Of a DNA stretch of 64,000 nucleotides, positions 20,905-34,436 are shown piece by piece. Source of the stretch: Embiotoca jacksoni (lineage: Eukaryota; Chordata; Actinopteri; Embiotocidae); NCBI GenBank assembly GCA_022577435.1, contig JAKOON010000009.1:10995911-11059910 (forward strand). Direction: 5' to 3'. Under the pieces are notes generated by a model. It was not told the origin of the DNA. It did no database searches and saw only the letters and a list, made by a program, of their open reading frames with translations. A program made the translations under genes and the position numbers. Numbering within the stretch: position 1 is the stretch's first letter; every line of letters starts with the position of its first letter.

Positions 20905-22656
20905 GTAATGTGTGCACTGCATGTTACTAAACATGCTTACAAAAACTAGTCGACTGTGTCACCTGCTGGCATAAAAAAATATATAAATTTCACTCTACCT
21001 GAAATGGCCTCTTGGCATTATTAGCATGACTCATTCAAATCAAAGGCACAAAGCTGCAGGCACTGCTAATGGCAAGCTTGAGGGCCAAGCAAATTGGAAT
21101 AAAAAAAAATAAGATCTCAACCTGACTATGGAAACAATGTCAGTTTTGCGTAAGTATTTTTACTGTGTGCATGTGAGTAAAAGCCTAGTTGTGTAACAGA
21201 ATTAAAAAACAGTGGCTGTACACTTTGAATCAGGCAATTATATAACTCTCTCTAGAAGCTGGAAATGCTTTATGTCTGAGGTACTTTGATCACACATTCA
21301 TTAGCCAGCAACCCTAACCTTAAGGTGCAAACCCGCATACCTAACCTCAACCCAAGGCCTAACCTCGACGGAATACTGCCTTTACAGTAACTTTAAAACC
21401 AAGTCTAAACCGCCAAACGGCCCTTTGAAGATGCAAGGACTGCCCAAAATGTGGTCACTATTGAAAATGTTATCATCCTCAATATGTAAAGCAAAAGATA
21501 AAGTCCACAAACGTGGATGCAAAGGCACAGTTTGACGTCACTTCTCCGTCCCTGATGAACTAAAAAGCTACCGATTAAGTAGCAAATCACTTTTCACCCA
21601 TCTGCATATCAGATAGTTTTGTTGTCTGGCCGTCTGTTTTAACATTTATCTATTGGAGTGGGCAGTTGCCTTTCTGCCTTTCTCTCTCTGAGGGAAGAGA
21701 TCAAAAATAACAACTAACCTGAAGCATAGCAATTAAGACGACAAAAGGTGGCATATTATAATAAAAGGGATATAGCTGGTGGTGTTAATGACTTCTGACC
21801 AATTAGACATCTATGACAAGAACAATTTAACTATGTAATGCATGTGTTGGTAAGGTGTAGAACCTATCCCATTATGCACTGGATAAGAGGCAAACCTCAA
21901 GTAGCCCATAAACTAGAATCACAGAATTGAGTGGTGTTTTACTGAAATAAAGTTTCACCTTACATCTTGCACTCTGCCTTTCCCTTTGCAGGTTTCTCTC
22001 TTCATTTGTATCTCTAACTTTTTACTAATTTCTATGCTGTTACCGCCATTATAAGAGATGACCGCAGCATGAAAAAAGTAATCTTTGCTCTTAGTGAAAC
22101 AGGTTGAGAGAATAATCCAGTTTTACCAATCATCCTTGAGCAATGCATTTACCTACTCCAACAAAGCCTACAATGCTACAGCCTTTCTGAGCAATGTCAT
22201 GGATTCACATTTCTCCTGAAGCCCCACTGAGTGTTCTGCTTTATATGTGTTTGTGGCTCTGGTTTGAATAATGCAATGCCAGGTCTTATGCAAAAAACAC
22301 AGTCTCTTACAAACTCACATAAATCAATCCATCTCTGAGTTTGAAGGATATAAGAAATCCAAAACTTCTTTATTAGCATTTTCTTTAGACTCCTGTATTG
22401 TTCTGAATAAAACATTGCTCAGTTTCCAGCTTGTATACAAGTTGTGCGGTAGTGTGACGGTTTGAATAATGTGTACGTGTGGTTTAAGGGGTGTGTATGC
22501 ATGTATCCTTAGGGTACCAATCTATTGGAATTCATTGCTCCAGGCTGCATATCCTCTATTTGTTCTAGCACACAAACACACACCCACTTACAAACGCACT
22601 CTCGCAGTGTCTTCTGAACGTGACCCAGCATATCAGCTATTATGTCAAACCAAGGG

Positions 22657-22660
<4 letters not shown>
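20904..22660. other. Unassigned sequence
   Basis: A CCTAACC-rich patch (21308-21365) recalls the dispersed fish motif at 6940-7040. Positions 20960-21080 and surroundings are unique and could be conserved non-coding DNA. No gene recognised. Confidence 0.5.

Positions 22661-22730
<70 letters not shown>
22661..22730. repeat. (GT)n microsatellite, 35 units
   Basis: Perfect GT run of 70 bases. Confidence 0.98.
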
Positions 22731-22732
<2 letters not shown>

Positions 22733-23669
22733 AAACATTGCGTATATGGCATGGCAGAAAATAAGTAAAACCGATGCCACATAGAGCACATATCAACACT
22801 GAATTAGTTTTGAATTTGTTCTTGTTGGAGCTGATGCAGAGATCATATACATTTAGCTATGTATTTTCATATCTATTTTATATACGCTATCTTTTTTTAA
22901 ACCAATTACTATTACTAGTTAATTACTAGTTAGCATGGGGCATGCTGAAGATATTGTTCATTAATCTGAATGTTTAGGATATTGTTTTACACAACAGCAC
23001 AGAAACAAACCCTACTTGATCACAACATTGCAGCATTTCACAGCAGTTACAGAAATTCAAAAATGCACAGAAATAAATTCGAGAAATGTATACGATTTCA
23101 ATTTTACAAACGTGAACTGTAAAATCAAAACACCAGCATTAAATCAATTACAGCAACTCAACCTCAAGTACATAAGTCTGTGTTATAACAAAGACCTATG
23201 ACCATGAGCCCATCTTAGAAAATAACATATTGGACTTGCGTATAAGTAACCAGTACACCACTTAAAAACAGAAACATCTCAATTTACAGTATGTAGACCT
23301 CTACACTAGATAGCCAGAGAGCCATCGACTTGAGCCATTTTAATTAATGGACTTGACTAAATTTGCCTGAGAAATATGCAATTATTTTCTTGTTCTGGAG
23401 TAAACAAATATACCACAGTGAGAATAAAATGTGATCGATTTTGATAAGAAAAAAACAATTGTTCTCTCCTGCCCAACCTGTCTCTAGACATTACAGCAAC
23501 ATGTCTATCTTCTGTACTGAAGGGAAATTACTTTTTATTGTTAGAAGTATAAGGTGCGCGATCTCATCCATCCATCCTTTTATCTTTCTATCCATCCATA
23601 CATCACATGCAACTCCCTGGTTAGTGGTCATACAAAATGCAGGACTGTGACACTGGAGCCTTGTATTCA
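22731..23669. other. Unassigned AT-rich sequence
   Basis: A short tandem of ATTACTAGTTA (about 22910-22934) and CATC-type units (23566-23600) are present. No gene recognised. Confidence 0.55.
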
Positions 23670-23760
23670 CAACATAAGTCCTTCCCGTTGCCAAGTTTTA
23701 CCGAAATGTAACCAAAACCACAATCTTTCCCTGACAAGTGCTGTAGTTACCTATTTAAGA
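23670..23760. repeat. Second copy of the CACAATC-core fish motif
   Basis: ACCAAAACCACAATCTTTCC near 23710 is nearly identical to CCCAAACCACAATCTATTCC near 6970. The shared core within one window supports a dispersed repeat. Confidence 0.45.
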
Positions 23761-24351
23761 AAAAAATAAACTTTAATCATGGTCTACTTGCTGAGCAGAC
23801 ACTACGTTGCCAGAAGAGATATTGTAGTGAAACAAGTATGTACTTTAAAATACATTTTGTTATGTTCAGAATCATTTTACAACTTTGCAGATATGGCAAT
23901 TCAAAATGTTCCTTCATTATGCTAATTGGACAATAGTGTCGGTACATTTCTTAACAAAATGTAAAACATTAGCTGTTGCAAATTTTAAGTTTAAAGATGT
24001 AATTTCTCAGAGACTGTGTTAACATGCACAAAGACTAAAGAGAAAGCACCACAATAAAATAATTTTCATAAATAAAGCAACTTTTGAAGTGCTGAGCAGC
24101 AGCCACCCTCTTGTTCTTAATGCTGGAGCTGCTGATCAAAAAGCACCTTTCTTTGTTGTCCAAATAAAACAGAATTTTTGAGTATAACCCAGGTTGGAAC
24201 ATATTAAAAAAAAAAAAAAAAGGAGTTTAAAGATTGATTTATTACAAACAGATCTGTGCACATGCGGAGGTTGAAGAAGCCTTCTACTAGAATAAATGGA
24301 TCTCGTCCAACCGTTTTTGTTGGAAACTGAAACTTAAGGCAGTCTGTAAAG

Positions 24352-24353
<2 letters not shown>
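23761..24353. other. Unassigned AT-rich sequence with poly-A
   Basis: A run of about 16 A lies at 24205-24221. Nothing else recognised. Confidence 0.55.

Positions 24354-24411
<58 letters not shown>
24354..24411. repeat. (TC)n microsatellite, 29 units
   Basis: Perfect CT/TC run of about 58 bases ending CCCC. The minus frame here is an Arg-Glu artefact. Confidence 0.98.
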
Positions 24412-24413
<2 letters not shown>

Positions 24414-26725
24414 CATTTATTCATTCATAAACACCCTGAAGGCAGTGGGTTGTCCACCCACCTGTACAAAACAACACTATAAATAGCATGTAGGCATTGC
24501 AACAACCCATACACAAAAATGTACACATCACAGTGTCATGTATAAACAAAATAGAACAATTGATAGTTGGTACACAAAACATAAGCATTTAAGATTTTAA
24601 GAAAGCAATAGTTTGCATTATCAAACATCTTGCTGAATATGCTCAAAAAACATGATGGTCATATTGACTTTAATTGTATATAGTAAAAGTAATACAATGT
24701 ATTTTTGCCTTCTCTTTCTGTATTCTGCCTCCATTTTTCTTTTTCAACTAATGTTTTTATATTGAATCTATAAGAAAATGAGGTGTCAATGCAAGGACAA
24801 AGCAACTAATTTATTTCCATTTGGTTGAATGAAAAACAAAGTTTACAAATGACTAATATAGTAAAGGAATTGAAAAGGTTTTGATGAACTACTAAAAGTG
24901 GGGAAGCATGAACTGTTTCATTGATATACAGGATGTTGATTACATATTTCAAACAAATTCTTCTACTCAATGTGTTTTCATGAATACCTGTTACGTCGTA
25001 ATTTGTAGTTTAACTTTTAAGAAAGAAATTAGAGAGATTGTTATCTTTTTTCTTCTTTGGTCTTTTCTTTTCTATTCAACACACTTCCACTTTTAAATGT
25101 ATCACTCTTTAAACTTTACTGAACACATTAACATGCCATTTTGATTTTGTCCCTCACTCTCCCTCCTTTCAAGCATCCCTGCTCTACCGTCATCACCTCA
25201 CCTCATCCATACTGTAGATCCATTCATCCATCCATCCTTCAAATGCTCATTCTACCCTCTCTCTAACTCCCATCCATCCTATATCTATGTAAACGTGCAC
25301 TCATTCATCCCTCCATCCCAGGACAGACTTTTATTTATCGAGCTGCCAGAATGAAAAGAGTGTGTTTTAGCTCAATATCACCTTACTGCCATTATAATTA
25401 TTCTCTTGATTGATTTTGTTAAATTATGGTAAGAATAAATAAATCAAGAGCCACTCTAATGTATTATTAACAGCATTCATCAAATGAACCCAACAATGTT
25501 ATTAGCATAACTTGAAGCAAACCACTGAAGAAAAATGTTAAGGTAATTCTCAAAGCATGCATCCATCATTTAATAGCATAACAAGCATATTTATTCTGAT
25601 GATTACCCGTGTAAAGCCCGAAGCCTCCAAGCCAAATCCTCTACTACATCAGAAATGCAGCTGTAGCAATTCATGGCTACTGCTATTGGGTCAATGTCAA
25701 ATTTATTTATTTATTTATTTTTTTAATCATACGTGTACAGCGCAGTGCATTCCCTGCCTTATCTTCACTAACCTCATTTTCTTTCCCTGGCTGTTTGCTG
25801 AGAGTCTGAATGAGTTCATTGTCTACTGATGCATGACTCGAGGGTCTGAAAGGCTGTAAACCACCAAAACAGGAGTAAACACTTTTTCATGTGGATGTAT
25901 ATGTATCTGCAATATAGTTTTTTTCTACTCTGCATGGCAAATATGCAAAACTGCTGATTTGGAACTAAGTTGGCCAAAATAAAAAATGTCTTAACAGAAT
26001 TAATTTTCACAAAAAAAAAGCAATAGTTAATAGTGGATTAAAACACAACCATCTTTAAATAAGTTTTCTGTGTTAACTGATGCAATAATGTAAAAACAGA
26101 CTTGGCACTGCCGATCATGCCATTTCCTGTTGTACATGAGAACGGTTTCTCATGAAATATCATATTATGCAGTATAAAAAATATTCAATTCTGTTGTAAC
26201 TCTGTCTCAAAATGAAACACTTAAGCCACACACACGTGTTGCTATACCTTACACTTTAAATTATCAAGGACATCAAGGTCATCCACCAAGTGTAATTTGC
26301 TTCCTATTCCTTCTCCCTGTTAGGCCCACAAAGTGAGAAGATAAATATTAGTGTTTGAAATGAAGCACATGTATTAGGATTCAAATGAAAGGGAAGTGAT
26401 TTTAAATAAAATTTCAGGATTTTACCTGTCTCTGTATTGACATCCTTGGAGCAAGCTTCCCCCAGCTGAGAGCAATTTCACTGGAGACTGTGTATACATG
26501 TATAAGTTTTTCTGCAAACCTGATTAGAATTTGAAAAGAAGAAAAAAAACAAAGGATACACTTTGAGGGTAAGAATGAGTGAGGTGCAGTTAGACAGCAA
26601 CTGAATAGGAGTAGCAAACAGGCTCCTGGAGGACTCTCATGTGTCTTCACTTGTATGATACACTGTTATGCATTTTCTATCACACTGCTGCAGCCGTGTC
26701 CTTTTTGTGGTGTTGCCTGCTGCAG
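24412..26725. other. Unassigned AT-rich sequence
   Basis: ATCC-type units (25215-25320) and an ATTT run (25698-25722) are present. No gene or family recognised. Confidence 0.6.
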
Positions 26726-26932
26726 GGCTGGCAACATCAACTCAGGGGACACGTGGAGTCTGTGAAAGGCTACAGTAGCTCTGACATTGGGCTGAGCCTG
26801 GGCTCACTGGCAGAGTTAGAGGAAAGGATGTTAGCAAAACTCTGTGTTATAATGGGCAATGACCTCCACCCTTCTCCATGGCACGTTGTCAGTCTAGTGG
26901 AGGACCTTCAGTCATTGACTCGTATCACGTAG
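26726..26932 (+). other. Weak terminal-exon candidate, 68 codons
   Basis: Following an acceptor-like TGTTGCCTGCTGCAG, one frame is open for exactly 68 codons to a TAG at 26930-26932. The peptide is Leu/Ser-rich, with SLGSLAELEERMLAKL giving a plausible amphipathic helix, then LHPSPWHVVSLVEDLQ. Composition looks more protein-like than most frames in the window. I do not recognise any family, no matching exons are seen nearby, and no polyadenylation signal is evident close by. It may be an exon, a decayed gene piece or chance. Confidence 0.2.
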
Positions 26933-28344
26933 CTATGCCAAAGAGCCCATCAGGCGCTGAGTTTGCCAACTACCAGCTAACCCTACAATGCCTCCACCCA
27001 CACACACAAAAAAAAGGATACGCTGTTGCCAAGTGAGAGGGTGTTAAATATTTTGTGTGAATAATCTACCTCACACCCTAATCTTTATATCTTCATACTT
27101 CCATTTGCGGTTGCCATGTAAACACAGTAATATTGCCAATGACGCAGGTACAAGCTGAGTAAGACATCAATTTGGCAATTGTATCATCTGCTTGCATACT
27201 TGGTTTAAAGGTATTGCTCGCATTTCCTCAAATGTAAATTGATTCCAATGAAGGAACATAAACAGAGCATAACAGTTTAATTCATGCTTCGGAAGATTAG
27301 GTTTGAACTGCTTTTCTGCACAGCATGAAGCCTGACATGATATGATTGGAAAGATGAACTCCTACAAAGTGACAACCTTCAAAGATTTGCAAAACATTTC
27401 CAAAATAAGGTATTAAATAGTCTAAAATGAAATCCTTGTGAAAGCTTCTAAGAGTGTCAATTGGAGTGTTTATAGGAGCGTAAATAGTCTTTAAAATATG
27501 AATCCAAAGACCTTAAGACCAACCTCTTTTTATCTGTGCTGACATGTCCTCATGTCCTCTGTCTTTTCCTGATCTAATGTGCCATCACATCTGCATCCAT
27601 GTTTCATGTTCAAACTTGAACTCGTTCCACTCTAAAGCCAGCAAACCCTGTCTAATATTGTATTTGAGAAAGCTGATAAAGAAGCAACATCAGACGTGCC
27701 TTGCCACCTTTTAACAACCCCATTTAACTTTGTGTTTAAAAGGCAGCCAGAGAGGGTTATAGCAATTAATGGCTTCACATTTATAGATTTGGACATGTAG
27801 AAACATACACACTTAAGTTTTGTATTGAAACATAGGCTGCTGAGCAGGTAGTTGGGGTGGGAGAGGGAAACAAGATCAAGAAGAAAATAGGTGACAAAGA
27901 GAAAAATAGTTAAGTGAGTGAGAGAAAGAGGAAACAGATTGAAAAGGGGAAATGGATAGTAAAAAGAAGGGAGAGGAAATGAGGAGATGAAGAGATTATA
28001 TTTCCAGCCTTGTCAGATCTTGCTCTATTGCCTGCTTCTAATTCACTCCAGTCACCACATAGGACACAAAGTTTCTCATATTGTAAACAAAATATAAAAA
28101 GTTGTTACAAAGTCTGTTACTGGTTAAATTTGAACAAATAGCATTTGATTTCAGGGTTTAACTTGGCCCTTGTTGTTTCTTCTCTCTTCTTGTTTTAATG
28201 TTTAACACTTGTTTCGTTTGCCCTTTCAGACTGGCAATCAAAATTAATTATACCCAAGTCTTAGATCAAAGACACTTGTTGGCCTTTTTCATTATTAATC
28301 CTAAATCAATGATTGATAATCCTTTTTTTGCCACATATTGTTAG
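26933..28344. other. Unassigned sequence with polypurine patch
   Basis: The + strand is purine-rich at 27850-28000. No gene or repeat family recognised. Confidence 0.6.
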
Positions 28345-28840
28345 CCAGGTCTCACCAGACCCAAATTCACTGCATTAACATAGCATCTGGCAAGATTGCA
28401 TCGGGATCGTTTCCAGTTGTTGCATCCTCCTAAGCAAAGACCTCTGTTTAATTTTGAAACTATTGGAGCAGCCTTTAACCAATCAGCATTTACCAAAATA
28501 TGTGCCAAACGTTTACCATCGCTGCAACTACATTTAAAAAATAACACTTGAACTCAACTTCCTCACACTTAGCCAGCCACACTGGCCGCTGTCAAACAGA
28601 GTTAGGGATGGGTTCTGAACTTTGAAACATTTATGGTACCTTCCAAATTGTTTCGTTACTCTCTACTATTGAAAGATACCTCATCATTCAGTACTAAATG
28701 TTCATACTGAAGCTATATCCACGCATACATTTTTGTTTTAAAATGCAAAACTTCTGCTACGTTTACACAAAAGTAAATCTCATCAGCGCCTGCGACTCAA
28801 CAATTACCATACTTAGCCTATATATGGGTGGACCACCCAA

Positions 28841-28842
<2 letters not shown>
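28345..28842. repeat. Suspected interspersed repeat, unclassified
   Basis: AGCCAGGTCTCACCAGACCC, CCAATCAGCATTTACC and GATGGGTTCTGAACTTTGAA have the wording of dispersed fish repeats, and the block is distinct from its AT-rich surroundings. I cannot name the family or show a second copy in this window. Confidence 0.3.

Positions 28843-28871
<29 letters not shown>
28843..28871. repeat. (TA)n microsatellite
   Basis: About 14 uninterrupted TA units. Confidence 0.95.
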
Positions 28872-28874
<3 letters not shown>

Positions 28875-30254
28875 AAATCCCTTGGTTTAAACTTTGGTAA
28901 ATCTAACATTGGTAAATTGTAATGTCCAGCTACAACTTGCATTTGAGGTGTTTGGGGGATAGATGTTAATTGTAGTTACAGAAAATAAATGAAACAATTT
29001 GGATCCAAAAGCCATTCCAACAGTTTATTTTGGTGGTTCAGGATTAACAAAGGTGGGCTGGATGGATGATTGGGTGATTTAATTATTTTTCTAAACATGA
29101 AAGTATCAAAAACCAAGACAAAATCAATACATTAAATACCAAATCAAATATCAGTATTAACAAATCGCTGAATGAGTAAGTAAATAAGATTAACAAGGTT
29201 TAACTTACACAGTTAATACGTCCACAAACCTGGGTTTTCCATCCTCTTTAAAAGGTAACAAACAGAGAGGTAAAGCCTCTCTGTTCTCGTGTGTTTGGAG
29301 GGAAAGAGGCTCTGCAGGCCAAAGGGGCGTTTTTTTTTTTTTTTTACAGTTTCCTGTGAGTGCCCATGAAATTGACACACCCAGGATGTGGCACAGATGT
29401 GAGGATGTCAGGTGTAGTCAGGTCTTTTCAACTTTTGATTTAACACATATGTTATCATTATTACATGGCAGGAGAAACTGTGCAATATTGTCACTTCACA
29501 TGAACATGAAATGGAGTCCATTTGAAAGTGATTGTGTAGGCTCTCCTGAAGGCAAGGGTTGCACCCATGAGGCAGAGTCATTATCTAATCCGTTGATGAA
29601 ACTATTGACCTGTTTATGATCAAATAACAGGGACTGAAGATTGACCAAATCCAAATAAAACAGCTTGGGTTCATAACAGTTATTGTACCTTTAGCACACC
29701 AGCTCCAAAGAACGAACACATGACGAGACTGTTGTCCAAAAGATACCCCTGTGAAAGTGTTTTAGTCCCTGCCTGCTGATTCCCCATGGGACACTGCACT
29801 GTAAACTCCTGCAGTAGAAAAGGAAAGACAAAGCTAACCCACCATGGGTGGGTTGAGCAGGGAGAGCTACACTGCAGCATGTAATCTGTAAATTCCAAAG
29901 GTTATAAATAGTTGCACACTGGCTAGAACTGGTATGATAAACACAAATCTCATGTATGCTGATGTCATTAAGGCAGTAAACTCTCAATTTCAAGGAAAAC
30001 CAACAAAGATTAACACAAGCGAGAATACAATTCAAAGAGCTGGATTTTTTTTTTAAATTTTATTAAATCAACACATTTGAGACAGTAGCATCTGCAACAC
30101 ATTGTTTTCACATTTTAATCATTTCCATTAAAGATTTTTTATTTATATTTAGGAGAATAATAAATACATTTAGATTCACACTAGTATTGTATTTATGATT
30201 ATGATCTTAGCTTTGATCACAATGAGGACATTATGTCTCTGGAACACAGTATCC
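28872..30254. other. Unassigned AT-rich sequence
   Basis: A hairpin with 10-bp arms (AACAGAGAGG / CCTCTCTGTT, loop TAAAG) lies at 29261-29285, and a T run at about 29330-29345. Several short frames have no family features. Confidence 0.55.
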
Positions 30255-30540
30255 TGGTACATAGTGTCAAGACAACGCTTCAGCTTCAACTTCATTTTGT
30301 GGAATAGAGAGCAGTTGCAGAAAGCCAAATCTGGTGAGCAAGATGGTGGGGAGCAATGATTGTGTCATTGTTAGCGAGGAACTCGTACGTTTTCAATGTG
30401 CTGTATCAACAGCACTTCTCAGGTCTTTTGCGACTAATGTTTTCCCTCAGACACCTCACGTTGTCACAGTTGAAGTCGGTGTTGACAGTCTGACCCTGGG
30501 GGACGAGTTCATACGTTGTGCCCTGTCTGGTGTACAAGTT
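30255..30540 (-). pseudogene. Dead mariner-type transposase fragment
   Basis: Read on the minus strand, the DNA encodes VPQGQTVNTDFNCDNVRCLR followed by ENISRKRPEK, then TLKTYEFLANNDTIIAPHH, then, after a frameshift, MKLKLKR. This is the order seen in mariner transposases: a GQTVNSDFYCDVLRRLREN-type block, a LKTREFL...VPHPPYSP block and an FPKMKLKLKG block. Between the first two, about 40 bases are missing, and with them the HDNAPAH region that carries one catalytic Asp. The later CDF Asp codon is also changed (GAC to AAC). The DDE(D) transposase is therefore inactive. The + strand frame at 30334-30543 is a shadow of this. N-terminal DNA-binding part and terminal repeats are not visible. Confidence 0.8.
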
Positions 30541-31429
30541 TAGTGTGCACTGCAGCAATGCAGATTATTACATTTTAACACCCACTGATTTAACTTAATA
30601 ACCATGTGGTATCTTATTTCTTCTGTCCCTGAGAGGAATCACATATGTAAAGCATATGAGCTTATTATGCCTAGTGGAGATGTTCTTGAGCATCAGAGAT
30701 ACAAACACTGCAGCTTCTTGGCAAGTATTTCAAATGCTGCTTGGTGTGTGTAGGTTACATTGTAGAACAGATTGCTGAATGCCAAATATTTCTTTATCAC
30801 AATTTGTTGCCATAAAAGGTTTTAAAATCGTTTTGCAGCTCTGCATTCCACGTCTTTTAGCTTTCATCTCGTTTTCTCTCTTAATCTCCATATTTCTTGC
30901 CGTATCTCTCTTTCTGTGTGCGTGTCTTTCCTCATTAAAGTCAGTCACTTAGCTAAGTTATGGATCAGTGCCATCTGCTCTCCTTGCAGCCAGATTGAGA
31001 GAAACAGACTGAGATAAAGTGATACAAAAAAAGAAAACGCTACAAAGAAGAGACGTGTGAGAAAGAGACATGTGAGAAGGAGACACGGAAAAAAGACCAG
31101 ACGGAGAAATAGATATAGAGGCAACATGATGACTATAAATTAATTTTCCCCGTGGCAACTGTCTGTTTCATATTGGAAGGTCACATCACTGGCCAGATGT
31201 CACATGATGTTAAAGTAAGTGTGTGTGAGTGAGAGGTGTCAAGCATAAATTACATTCTGCAGTGTATGACAAATTCAACACAGGATCAATTAAAATAAGG
31301 AAGTGTAGCTCAACATTGGGTTGTATACCTTCCCACTAATTTAGATTAAGGAGATTAGGATCATGATATTCAAATTTTCGACATGTCTTAAAAATATAAG
31401 AAAATCAAATATTTTACGTCTTGTATCAT
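30541..31429. other. Unassigned AT-rich sequence
   Basis: No mariner continuation is recognisable to the right. Pyrimidine-rich 30840-30935 and purine-rich 31000-31125 stretches occur. No gene supported. Confidence 0.55.
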
Positions 31430-33090
31430 CTTATTTACCCTGTTTTTGTGCCACCTGGTATCCGCGTGTTACTCCTGCCAGAAAGTGGCAGCTATGCACC
31501 TAAAACCTGTCTGACAACCGCATTTAAACAAAAGGAGAGGAAGAAAAACAGGTCGCCATCGAGCTTCCAGTAAAACATGTGTGCCGCTGTGAGATTAAAT
31601 GATGCGGCACAAACAGCAGAAACATGCCAAGATGAATACAACCATAAAAAAGTTATTTGTGGAACTGCTTTAAAAATAAAAAGCTCGAAGATGAGGTGCA
31701 GTTCCAGGTAAAGCTAGCATGTCATACGTCTACCACAGCTAAACCCAGAGATTTAAGGGAAAAGCACCAAGTAGACGATCCATTCACAGATCAACAGGTG
31801 TTTCAGGAGCTCCCGGTGAATATCGAATAGTATTTTTGCTTACAATGCCTTATCCGAATTGAGATGCTGTAGATTTTCACCACTTCGACCATTTACAATC
31901 AGTGTCCATCAAAGTAGAGTAGCATATCAATGCACAGTAATGTGTATCTCTGTACTTTTTACATTTTAGCAGCACCTGTAACTAATATGCCTGGTGCACC
32001 TGAGGATTTTCAAATCTGAACCAATTTTAAAAACCTGATCTGACAAAATGACAGATTTAACAACATTTTAATCATGCCAAAAAAGCACAAAAAAAGGCCA
32101 CCAAGTCCTAAAAAGCAGAATCACACGGTTGTCATTTATGCCAGACCCTTTCAGAGCGGAAATCCGGACACCTGAGATCTCACCGAAGCTTGCATAATCG
32201 AACGTGACTTTATGGAGGCAGACCGTCGTCAGCACTGCACTAAAAAAGAAATAATGTGAAAGAAAAAGGGTGGATGAAGTCATGGCTGAGAGTCAGAATC
32301 AGCATGGCTTGGATATGTTGATGTGCAAGTTGTAAGTGAGTTGGTAATGACGTTTTCTTGTTAGTCTCAAACGATATAAGCGACTGCTACAGGCTCATGT
32401 TACAGTTATTTCCACACGTGAGGAGGGGAAAGTGAAACCTGAGATTTTTTTTATACATCAGACACTCCACTGCCATGGAGATGCAAGTTTCATATTAATA
32501 TTACTGTGTTCCGGGCTTGTGAGGTTGGTGATGCTTCCTTGTCAGCAAGATCTCATTGGCTATTGTGAGTTTCTGCTCAATATTCCCTTGCTGTTCTTTT
32601 TCACATCACATGAATTCAAAGGCTTCTGTCCAGTCAGTGACATTAAGACTATGTGTGTGACCCCTCGTACCACAAGATCATTTGAGCAGATAATCAGTTC
32701 AGATCAGCCTTGAGTATCGAGCGCCCCCGCGAATGTCAGGAGGAGCGAATCAGACCTAAAATCGTCCAAAACATCATCTAGTGTGGGGCCACCTTAAATA
32801 GTAACTCTTTGGTGGTTCCCAGTTCGTCCAGTTTATATTAATCCTTATGTGTGGCTCCATAACTTGGGACATAACTTAATAAAACAGGTGCACAAATTGG
32901 AGTACAAAAACATTGTCAGTTCTCATAGTACATAGTAATTCACGTCAGGGAATGCTACCTCGGAGGAGGTAAATCAGTGTTTTCTTGCTCTGCGTGATCA
33001 CAATTTTTAAAATGTGTAATGGCAGTAATTTTCTACGTTATGTTTTAGCTCAAAATAAGGATTAATCTGATGGAACGTAAGACTGCTGCT
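31430..33090. repeat. Suspected interspersed repeat, unclassified
   Basis: A distinct block with higher GC and many gene-like words but no open frame. The 18-mer CGAATAGTATTTTTGCTT at 31824-31841 recurs exactly at 55561-55578, followed by similar ACAATGCC/GAAGTGCC. This is the main evidence that part of the block is dispersed. No terminal repeats or transposase motif identified; boundaries are guesses. Confidence 0.3.
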
Positions 33091-34370
33091 TCTATAAGAG
33101 AACTGTGATGTCTGTACATTTAGATCTGAAAAAATACAATGTGTACCAGCCTAGCAGGTGAACAGGTGGGCACCCACACGCACACATACATATAAGTCCA
33201 AAACACATCAAATATAACTGGAAACACATCAAATAGAGAAAGGTTAGAAATGTTTGAAATCTGTTTTTCCTTTGTGGCAGCGAGGTCTTGGTCACTTATT
33301 AAAGTTAATAAAGCCGGCAATACAGCAGCTGTGCAAGCACATTTTGGGTTTCATCAGAAGCTGCTCTCACCTGGCATGTAGAGCGGAGCTTGGCACGATA
33401 TAGTGAGAAACACCCGGTTGTCCCTCTTTTTTTTTTTTTAAATATATATATATATAAATTGATTTGATTTGATGTCATTTCAGTTTCACTTTACAGCATA
33501 TTCCTTTTTATGATACTGTAGGTTGGGTGTATTTTTGTCAGTGAAACAGATTTAAACAGGAGGGGGGAAAAGAGAAACGCTACCTATGCAGCTAATAGTG
33601 AGAGGCAGCTCAGCGTGAGCCCAGCGCTGTGCGTGAGCTGAGCAGCAGGTTCGTGTGATTGACAGCTTAGGCTCTAAGTATTTCATCTGAGATCCACTTG
33701 TCGTTTTGTTTCCGGACAATAGACGAGTCAGAAGAAAAAGAGAGCATATTTTAAAAATGAGGGAAAAAAAGATACAACTGACTTCTGCTGATAAGTGTAA
33801 ATGATGAATACAAACAAAGAAGAATAGTTTTCTTTTTCCTGCTCCTCCCCCTCCCCTCCCCCCCACACACCTAAGAACAGACAGGCAAACTGTGAGTCAG
33901 TAAGTGAGTCAGTGAAGTCAAGAATGGCAATGTAAGTGAGATCATGAAGTCAGATGCATCCCCCCAGCTGTGGGTGGAAGGGATTTCAGACAGTATTTAA
34001 AAAAAAAAAAATGCTTCGGTGGAAGTATTCTAACCCCGTTCGTTTGTGACTCCCCAACATCTGTGAACTGTACCGGTGCATTGTTTCACACACATGAAGG
34101 ATCTGGCTAAAACAGACTCTGCTCTAATTGGCCGGCTAAAATGGCTAAAACGCAGAGCATGGGTAACAAGTAAGCTTGATGAAGATAGACTGGCTTGTCT
34201 TCTTGGCATATGAGAGACATGCACGCTGCATCTAATCAAGTGCCAAGCGGCAAAATGACTTTTTAGGGCCAACTCTGCCTGTCTGATAAAACAGTGTCGG
34301 CGGGGTAGTTAGCAACTAGCTACAATATTGAGGTCTGTGCCCAGTTTGGGCCACCATACCGGGAATTCTT

Positions 34371-34373
<3 letters not shown>
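33091..34373. other. Unassigned sequence
   Basis: A T run plus (TA)n lies at 33427-33456, and an A run at about 33999-34011. No gene recognised. The frames at 33552 and 34030 on the minus strand lack family features. Confidence 0.55.

Positions 34374-34423
<50 letters not shown>
34374..34423. repeat. (GT)n array running into (GA)n
   Basis: About 22 GT units (34374-34419) switch to GA units that run into the left arm of the adjacent inverted repeat. Confidence 0.97.

Positions 34424-34436
<13 letters not shown>

Noticed and set aside
29261..29285. Hairpin AACAGAGAGG-TAAAG-CCTCTCTGTT as a terminator
   Set aside because: Rho-independent terminators do not apply in vertebrate nuclear DNA, and 10-bp stems occur by chance.
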